Part shown: one piece after another, positions 58,846-64,000 of the stretch
Layout: each line of letters begins with the position of its first letter
How positions within the stretch are numbered: the first letter of the stretch is position 1
Assembly: GCA_023663725.1 (NCBI GenBank)
Contig: JAMPGX010000002.1
Location: 133,208 to 197,207 of the forward strand
Direction of reading: 5' to 3'
Source of the DNA: a bacterium
Lineage (GTDB): Bacteria; Bacillota; Clostridia; Lachnospirales; Lachnospiraceae
Length of the DNA: 64,000 bases
Notes under the pieces: model-generated
Databases searched by the model: none
Seen by the model: only the letters and a program-made list of their open reading frames with translations
Told to the model about the DNA's origin: nothing
Position numbers and translations under genes: made by a program

Positions 58846-60273
58846 ATGAGTACTACTTCAAAAGCGAGTCAAAGAATCGAAGCTTTACTCGATGCAAACA
58901 GTTTCGTCGAGATCGGCGGTCTGGTGACTGCCAGAGCGACTGATTTCGACCTGAAACAGAGCGACACTCCCTCGGACGGTGTGACGACCGGATATGGGGT
59001 GATCGACGGCAACCTGGTCTATGTGTACAGTCAGGATGCATCCGTGCTAAGCGGGTCTGTGGGCGAGATGCACGCGAAGAAGATCGTTCGGCTGTACGAT
59101 CTGGCCATGAAGACGGGAGCGCCAATCATCGGACTGATCGACTCTGCAGGTCTGCGTCTGCAGGAGGCTACCGACGCGCTGAATGCATTCGGCGAGATCT
59201 ATCTGAAGCAGACGATGGCGTCAGGGGTGATTCCTCAGATTACGGCTGTTTTCGGCAGCTGCGGCGGCGGGCTGGGACTGTTCCCCACCATGACTGACTT
59301 TACCTTTATGGAGGAGAAGAATGCAAAGCTGTTCGTGAATGCTCCCAATGCGTTGGACGGCAATGTGATTACCAAATGTGACTCCTCCAGCGCCCAGTTC
59401 CAGGCTGGCGAGAGCGGCATCGTGGACGTGACCGGTGAGGAGGATGCCGTGCTTGCAGGGATCAGAAGGCTGATGAGCTTTTTACCTGCAAACAATCAGG
59501 AGGTAGCGGTTGCGGAGTACAATGATGACCTGAACAGATTGACGCCGGAGTTGGCGGGCTGCGCAGGCGATACCGCTATCGCTCTGTCCATTTTGGCGGA
59601 CGGTCATGATTTTCTGGAGGTGAAATCCGCATACGCCAAGGACATGGTGACCGGTTTCATCAGACTGGGCGGCGCGACTGTTGGCTGTGTGGCCAACCGC
59701 TGCGAGGTGTATGACGGAGACGGCAAGCTGGCTGAGAAGATGGATGCCGTGCTCACAGTTCAGGGTTGTGAAAAGGCGGCGGAGTTCGTCTCCTTCTGTG
59801 ACAGCTTCAATATTCCGGTGCTGTCTCTGACCAACGTGAAGGGTTATGAGGCGACCGTTGAGGCCGAGAAAGGGATTGCCAAGGCTGTGGCAAAGCTTAC
59901 ATACGCTTTTGCCAACGCAACCGTACCCAAGGTAAACCTGATCGTGGACAAGGCCTACGGCACCGCTTATGTAGCCATGAATTCCAAGGCTATCGGCGCG
60001 GATATGACCTATGCGTGGCCCACTGCCGAGATCGGCGCCATGGACGCGAAGCTGGCGGTCAAGATCATGTATGACGGACAGGGCGCGGAGGTGATCGAGG
60101 CCAAGGCTGCGGAGTACGCGGCACTGCAGACCAGCGCCGCCGGAGCCGCAAGAAGGGGCTATGTGGATCAGATCATAGAGGTGGCCGACACCAGAAAATA
60201 TGTGATCGGCGCTTTTGAGATGCTGTGTACCAAGAGTGAGGACCGCCCGGACAAGAAGCATGGGACAGTCTAA
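58846..60273 (+). CDS. Acyl-CoA carboxyltransferase (12S/MmdA-like) subunit
   Basis: A 475-residue carboxyltransferase of the acetyl/propionyl-CoA family. It contains RIEALLDANSFVEIGGL, VTTGYGVIDGNLVYVYSQD, the biotin-facing IDSAGLRLQEA block and AVFGSCGGGLGLFPTM at the position of the oxyanion loop (usually GPCAGGA in MmdA/PccB, so this copy is diverged). It is somewhat shorter than the usual 510 or so residues. With the biotin carrier and sodium pump downstream, it would act on methylmalonyl-CoA or a related acyl-CoA. ATACGGAGGG precedes the start. Substrate is an inference. Confidence 0.85.
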   Translation: MSTTSKASQRIEALLDANSFVEIGGLVTARATDFDLKQSDTPSDGVTTGYGVIDGNLVYVYSQDASVLSGSVGEMHAKKIVRLYDLAMKTGAPIIGLIDSAGLRLQEATDALNAFGEIYLKQTMASGVIPQITAVFGSCGGGLGLFPTMTDFTFMEEKNAKLFVNAPNALDGNVITKCDSSSAQFQAGESGIVDVTGEEDAVLAGIRRLMSFLPANNQEVAVAEYNDDLNRLTPELAGCAGDTAIALSILADGHDFLEVKSAYAKDMVTGFIRLGGATVGCVANRCEVYDGDGKLAEKMDAVLTVQGCEKAAEFVSFCDSFNIPVLSLTNVKGYEATVEAEKGIAKAVAKLTYAFANATVPKVNLIVDKAYGTAYVAMNSKAIGADMTYAWPTAEIGAMDAKLAVKIMYDGQGAEVIEAKAAEYAALQTSAAGAARRGYVDQIIEVADTRKYVIGAFEMLCTKSEDRPDKKHGTV

Positions 60274-60295
60274 AAGAGGCAAATGTATCAGCGCA

Positions 60296-60319
60296 ATATC
60301 GCAGGTTGGCCTGCGATAT
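60296..60319 (+). promoter_or_regulatory. Perfect 10-bp hairpin before oadG
   Basis: ATATCGCAGG, TTGG loop, CCTGCGATAT, directly before the oadG ribosome binding site. It closely matches the hairpin at 50701-50721. It could set relative expression of operon genes by stabilising mRNA ends. Confidence 0.5.
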
Positions 60320-60335
60320 GCAGAAAGAGGTAAGT

Positions 60336-60734
60336 ATGAAGAAACGTTCAGCAGCTATTTGCGCGGCAGCCTGTGTCCTTGGACTGACGGCCTGCGAAAG
60401 TGATCTGGGTTCGAGAATGGAAATTGCCGCGCTGAATACGGTGATCGGGATGGGAACGGTGTTTGTCGTGCTGATCATCATCATCGGAGTCATATCCCTG
60501 TTCCGCTTTATCCCTGTGATTCAGGACAGATTCTCAGGCAAGAAAAAGGTAGCGGCGCAGGAGAACACAGAGACCGCAGTAATTGTAGACACCCAGGAAG
60601 ATGTGAACATGTCCGACGACCTGGAGTTGGTGGCTGTGATCGCCGCGGCGATTGCCGCCAGCGAAGGAGCTGCCTCCACGGATGGTTTCGTGGTGAGGAG
60701 CATCCGCAAAGCAAACAGAATAAAAAGAGCATAA
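60336..60734 (+). CDS. oadG: OadG-family sodium-pump decarboxylase gamma subunit with lipobox
   Basis: A 132-residue small membrane subunit that helps assemble the pump. There is a lipoprotein signal first (AAACVLGLTAC, Cys20), then a second helix (about 38-62, VIGMGTVFVVLIIIIGVIS) and a Lys-rich cytoplasmic tail ending in VRSIRKANRIKRA. OadG/MmdD proteins normally have one helix; the added lipobox is the odd feature. AGAGGT precedes ATG 60336. Sits between the carboxyltransferase and biotin carrier genes, as expected for a sodium pump operon. Confidence 0.8.
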   Translation: MKKRSAAICAAACVLGLTACESDLGSRMEIAALNTVIGMGTVFVVLIIIIGVISLFRFIPVIQDRFSGKKKVAAQENTETAVIVDTQEDVNMSDDLELVAVIAAAIAASEGAASTDGFVVRSIRKANRIKRA

Positions 60735-60747
60735 AGGAGAATAAATC

Positions 60748-61122
60748 ATGAAAAATTATACCATTACCGTTAACGGCAACGTATATGACGTAGTAGTAGA
60801 GGAAGGCGCCTCCACAGGAGCTCCCGCCGCGGCTCCCGCTCCCGCAGCTCCGAGAGCAGCAGCTCCCGCCGCGCCCAAGGCAGCTCCCAGAGCGGCAGGC
60901 GGCGCAGGCAGTGTGAAGGTTGAGGCTGGCGCGGCTGGCAAGGTGTTCAAGATTGAGGCCAAAGTGGGTCAGGCGGTCAAGGCCGGCGATCCGGTGGTAA
61001 TCATTGAGGCAATGAAAATGGAGATCCCTGTTGTGGCTCCCCAGGACGGCACGGTGGCAAGCATCGACGTGGCCGTTGGAGATGCTATTGAGGCCGGCGC
61101 TGTACTGGCTACCATGAACTAA
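60748..61122 (+). CDS. Biotin carboxyl carrier protein (1.3S/MmdC type)
   Basis: A 124-residue carrier that moves the carboxyl group between active sites. After an N-terminal strand region (KNYTITVNGNVYDVVVEEG) there is an Ala/Pro-rich linker (about 24-52) and then a lipoyl/biotinyl domain with the biotinylation site EAMKM (Lys90). The linker gives the carrier the reach it needs. Close spacing (13 bp) to oadG and a good AAAGGAG upstream of the start show co-transcription. The biotin ligase is not in the window. Confidence 0.95.
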   Translation: MKNYTITVNGNVYDVVVEEGASTGAPAAAPAPAAPRAAAPAAPKAAPRAAGGAGSVKVEAGAAGKVFKIEAKVGQAVKAGDPVVIIEAMKMEIPVVAPQDGTVASIDVAVGDAIEAGAVLATMN

Positions 61123-61164
61123 GCATTCGATCAGCTCGAATGAATCACAACAGGAGGTCAACAC

Positions 61165-62316
61165 ATGGAGTATATAGCAAATACGCTTGACAATCTGATC
61201 CACCAGACAGCGTTTTTTAATCTGACTGTGGGCAATTATGTGATGATTGTGGTTGCGTGTGTATTTCTTTATCTGGCTATTCGAAAAGGGTTTGAGCCGC
61301 TGCTGCTCACCCCGATAGCTTTCGGTATGCTGCTGGTGAATATCTATCCGGATATCATGATGTCCATTGAGGAGTCATCGAACGGTGTCGGCGGCTTACT
61401 GCATTATTTTTACTTATTGGACGAATGGGCAATCCTGCCGTCCCTGATCTTTATGGGCGTGGGCGCGTCCACAGACTTTGGCCCGCTGATTGCCAATCCC
61501 AAGAGCTTTTTGCTGGGTGCGGCCGCTCAGTTCGGTATCTTTACGGCATATTTCGGCGCTATTTTGATGGGCTTTAACGATGCGGCTGCGGCTGCCATCT
61601 CCATCATCGGCGGCGCGGACGGCCCCACCTCCATCTTCCTGGCCAGTAAGCTGGGGCAGACAGCGATCATGGGTCCCATCGCGGTGGCGGCATATTCCTA
61701 TATGTCCCTGGTGCCGATCATTCAGCCGCCTATCATGAAGCTGCTGACAACTGAGAAGGAGCGCAAGATCAAGATGACCCAGCTGCGTCCCGTGACCAAG
61801 CTGGAGAAGATCCTGTTCCCCATTGTCATCACCATCGTGGTATGTCTGATCCTGCCCACCACGGCGCCCTTGGTTGGTATGCTGATGCTGGGCAATCTGT
61901 TCAGGGAGTCCGGTGTGGTGAGGCAGCTGACAGATACGGCGTCCAACGCGCTGATGTATATCGTGGTTATCCTGCTGGGTACTTCGGTGGGCGCGACCAC
62001 CAGCGCGGAGGCTTTCCTGAACTGGGATACCATCAAGATCGTTGTTCTGGGTCTGGTGGCCTTTGCCTTTGGTACTGCGGCGGGTGTCCTGTTTGGAAAA
62101 CTGATGTGTGTTGCAACCAAGGGTAAGGTCAATCCGTTGATCGGTTCCGCGGGTGTGTCCGCAGTGCCCATGGCGGCCCGTGTGTCCCAGAAGGTAGGCG
62201 CGGAGGCGGATCCCACCAACTTCCTGCTGATGCACGCGATGGGTCCCAATGTGGCCGGCGTTATCGGAACAGCTGTTGCAGCGGGAACCTTTATGGCCAT
62301 CTTCGGAGTATTTTGA
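61165..62316 (+). CDS. oadB: Sodium-translocating decarboxylase beta subunit
   Basis: OadB/MmdB catalyses decarboxylation of carboxybiotin coupled to Na+ transport. The 383-residue product has about 9 to 10 helices. Conserved parts are the GVGASTDFGPLIANPK segment (with the catalytic Asp), the NDAAAAAISIIGGADGPTSI block and AGVSAVPMAARVSQ, all of which carry residues known to bind sodium. It matches the family length. ACAGGAGGTC precedes the start. It should be shared by both carboxyltransferases encoded in this operon. Confidence 0.97.
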   Translation: MEYIANTLDNLIHQTAFFNLTVGNYVMIVVACVFLYLAIRKGFEPLLLTPIAFGMLLVNIYPDIMMSIEESSNGVGGLLHYFYLLDEWAILPSLIFMGVGASTDFGPLIANPKSFLLGAAAQFGIFTAYFGAILMGFNDAAAAAISIIGGADGPTSIFLASKLGQTAIMGPIAVAAYSYMSLVPIIQPPIMKLLTTEKERKIKMTQLRPVTKLEKILFPIVITIVVCLILPTTAPLVGMLMLGNLFRESGVVRQLTDTASNALMYIVVILLGTSVGATTSAEAFLNWDTIKIVVLGLVAFAFGTAAGVLFGKLMCVATKGKVNPLIGSAGVSAVPMAARVSQKVGAEADPTNFLLMHAMGPNVAGVIGTAVAAGTFMAIFGVF

Positions 62317-62337
62317 TAGTATAAAAATCAGCAGAAA

Positions 62338-62362
62338 CCAGAAGGGAATCTGCGGAACTAAA
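62338..62362. repeat. 25-bp direct repeat, copy 1
   Basis: Identical to 62439-62463 (starts CCAGAAGGGAATCTGCGG). A diverged half-unit, AAAATCAGCAGAA, also occurs twice (from 62324 and from 62360). They fill the gap between oadB and the last gene. Confidence 0.85.
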
Positions 62363-62438
62363 ATCAGCAGAATCCCGAATGGACCCCAGAGAATTTACGA
62401 GCGCAGAGCGATCGGAAATTGCTCTGCAAAGCCTTGGG

Positions 62439-62463
62439 CCAGAAGGGAATCTGCGGAACTAAA
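62439..62463. repeat. 25-bp direct repeat, copy 2
   Basis: Same as 62338-62362; ends just before the ribosome binding site of the carboxyltransferase gene. The 101-bp period suggests a duplicated leader segment. Confidence 0.85.
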
Positions 62464-62483
62464 TATAGGAGGAAACGTAAAGA

Positions 62484-63911
62484 ATGTCAGAACAAGTTAA
62501 GAAACCGATTAAAATTACGGAAACGATATTACGTGATGCCCATCAGTCTCTGATCGCAACCAGAATGCCTACAGACTTCATGCTTCCCATCGTGGATAAG
62601 ATGGATAAGGTAGGTTATCACTCTGTGGAGTGCTGGGGCGGCGCTACTTTTGACGCATCCCTGCGCTTTTTGAAGGAAGACCCCTGGGACAGACTGCGCA
62701 AGCTTCGCGATGGCTTCAAGAACACCAAGCTGCAGATGCTGTTCCGCGGACAGAATATTCTGGGTTACAGACCCTACGCGGATGATGTGGTGGACGCGTT
62801 CGTGCAGAAATCCATCTCCAACGGTATTGATATCATCCGTATCTTTGACTGTCTGAACTACCTGCCCAACCTACAGGAGGCGGTAAACGCCACCAACAGG
62901 ATGAAGCAGCAGGAGGGCAGAGGTCATGCTCAGGTTGCGCTGTCCTATACGCTTGGCGATGCTTATACCCTGGAATACTGGGCTGATATGGCCAAGAAGA
63001 TCGAGGAGATGGGTGCGGATTCCATCTGTATCAAAGATATGGCAGGTCTGCTGGTACCCTACAGGGCTTCAGAGCTGATCGCCGCCATGAAGGAGAATAC
63101 CAAGCTGCCGATTCAACTGCACACCCATTATACCTCCGGCGTCGCGGGGATGACTTACCTCAAGGCAGTGGAGGCCGGCGTGGATGTGATCGATACGGCC
63201 ATGAGTCCTCTTGCCATGGGTACATCTCAGCCCGCCACAGAAGTGATGGTGGAGACCTTCAAAGGCACGCCCTACGATACGGGCTTTGATCAGAATCTGC
63301 TGGCAGAGATCGCAGATTACTTCCGCCCTTATCGGGATGAGTGCTTAAAGAACGGTCTGCTCAATCCCAAGGTGATGGGCGTGGATATCAAGACGTTGCT
63401 GTATCAGGTGCCCGGCGGCATGCTTTCCAACATGGTGAGCCAGCTGAAGGAGCAGAATGCCGAAGACAAGTACTATGATGTGTTGCGTGAGATCCCTCAG
63501 GTGCGCAAGGATCTGGGTGAGCCTCCGCTGGTAACTCCGTCCTCCCAGATCGTGGGTACTCAGGCAGTGTTCAATGTACTGATGGGTGAGCGCTACAAGA
63601 TGGCCACCAAGGAGACCAAGGCGGTGCTGCGAGGCGAATATGGCCAGACTGTGAAGCCTATGAGCCAGGAGGTCATCGACAAGGTTATTCCCGGCGAGAC
63701 TAGGCTGACCGGTCGTTTTGCCGACACTCTGGCCAACGAGATGGATAAGTTGGAGAGCGAGATGAAGGAGTGGAAGCAGCAGGACGAGGATGTTCTGTCC
63801 TATGCGCTGTTCCCTCAGGTCGCTATGGATTTCTTCAAGTATCGTCAGGCGCAGCAGGAGAAGGTGGATATGACGCAGGCCGACACCAAGAATGGCGCAT
63901 ATCCGGTATAA
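62484..63911 (+). CDS. oadA: OadA/PycB-type (5S) carboxyltransferase subunit
   Basis: A 475-residue pyruvate/oxaloacetate carboxyltransferase. It begins KITETILRDAHQSLIATRM, where the Asp is a metal ligand of the HMGL-like TIM barrel; HTHYTSG (QLHTHYTSGVAGMTYL) gives the two His ligands and GADSICIKDMAGLL carries the conserved Lys. The C-terminal half is the PYC_OADA domain. It stops before a biotin domain, so it must use the separate carrier encoded upstream. Likely catalyses carboxyl transfer between oxaloacetate and biotin. AGGAGG lies upstream. The gene name is by family. Confidence 0.93.
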   Translation: MSEQVKKPIKITETILRDAHQSLIATRMPTDFMLPIVDKMDKVGYHSVECWGGATFDASLRFLKEDPWDRLRKLRDGFKNTKLQMLFRGQNILGYRPYADDVVDAFVQKSISNGIDIIRIFDCLNYLPNLQEAVNATNRMKQQEGRGHAQVALSYTLGDAYTLEYWADMAKKIEEMGADSICIKDMAGLLVPYRASELIAAMKENTKLPIQLHTHYTSGVAGMTYLKAVEAGVDVIDTAMSPLAMGTSQPATEVMVETFKGTPYDTGFDQNLLAEIADYFRPYRDECLKNGLLNPKVMGVDIKTLLYQVPGGMLSNMVSQLKEQNAEDKYYDVLREIPQVRKDLGEPPLVTPSSQIVGTQAVFNVLMGERYKMATKETKAVLRGEYGQTVKPMSQEVIDKVIPGETRLTGRFADTLANEMDKLESEMKEWKQQDEDVLSYALFPQVAMDFFKYRQAQQEKVDMTQADTKNGAYPV

Positions 63912-63949
63912 AAGCTATTATATGATGTGAATAATAGGAATCATTAAAA

Positions 63950-64000
63950 GGGGCTGTGAAAAAATAGGAGTTGAAAACTCCGACTTTCACAGCCCCCTTA
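63950..64000 (+). terminator. Operon terminator at the right window edge
   Basis: GGGGCTGTGAAA (63950-63961) pairs perfectly with TTTCACAGCCCC (63985-63996) and encloses a smaller hairpin (GGAGTT-GAA-AACTCC). T residues follow and the feature runs off the window. The right end may also be part of a dispersed repeat. Confidence 0.7.

Noticed and set aside
1-64000. CRISPR arrays, tRNA and rRNA genes
   Set aside because: No regularly spaced short repeats and no tRNA-like (GTTCGAATC) or rRNA core sequences were noticed anywhere in the window; a scan with dedicated software would be needed to exclude diverged cases.

Overview
The window looks like a chromosomal segment of an anaerobic low-to-mid GC Firmicute, most likely a Lachnospiraceae (class Clostridia). 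This is inferred from the gene families present (a large BadF/HgdC-type activase, DUF4358, DHHW and DUF6020 membrane proteins, a CD3324-type regulator, a biotin-dependent sodium-pump decarboxylase), from AGGAGG-type ribosome binding sites and from the gene neighbourhoods. Species cannot be named from sequence alone. No rRNA, tRNA, CRISPR array, prophage or intact insertion sequence was seen.

Layout. 1-6.9 kb: the 3' part of a chemoreceptor, yifB (comM) and dprA (DNA uptake/processing), an NAD-dependent epimerase and purC. 7.1-9.8 kb: an AT-rich, apparently acquired cassette (GntR regulator, ABC ATPase, permease, DUF3592 protein, frameshifted cysteine-rich KTR remnant) flanked by an 8-bp direct repeat. 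9.8-15.2 kb: a DeoR regulator convergent with a 1469-residue 2-hydroxyacyl-CoA dehydratase activase-like protein. 15.3-21 kb: an acetyltransferase, two related proteins with a ParB-like C-terminal domain on either side of a TrmH-type RNA methyltransferase, a rhomboid-like membrane protein and a sigma-70-like protein without region 4. 21.0-21.3 kb: a structured repeat element. 21.4-27.2 kb: M16 protease, DUF4349 lipoprotein, era, a small ORF and recO. 27.2-31.2 kb (minus strand): a secreted O-acylation cluster (SGNH hydrolase, DUF4358 lipoprotein, MBOAT, DHHW protein). 31.3-41.0 kb: lipoprotein, glyS, a J-domain/TPR protein paired with an HscC-like Hsp70, and alaS. 41.0-52.3 kb: eight membrane or secreted-enzyme genes, probably for assembly and acylation of a surface glycopolymer. 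52.4-58.6 kb: rpsU, a CmpB-type membrane protein, two D,D-carboxypeptidases bracketing a metallophosphoesterase and scpA-scpB. 58.7-64 kb: a five-gene biotin-dependent carboxyltransferase/sodium-pump operon ending in a strong terminator.

How the genes work together. The last operon supplies an acyl-CoA carboxyltransferase-like subunit, a biotin carrier, an OadA/PycB-type carboxyltransferase and the OadB/OadG membrane pump, which could couple (de)carboxylation to sodium export. The two MBOAT-containing clusters each pair a membrane O-acyltransferase with an SGNH- or DHHW-type partner, the usual arrangement for moving acyl groups onto exported polymers. The two D,D-carboxypeptidases trim peptidoglycan. 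The strongest candidates for something undescribed are the ParB-like pair around the TrmH gene, the 41-52 kb glycopolymer cluster, the J-TPR/Hsp70 pair with a degenerate HPD motif, the region-4-less sigma-like protein, the structured repeat at 21.0-21.3 kb, and the decarboxylase operon combining two carboxyltransferase types with a lipobox-bearing OadG.
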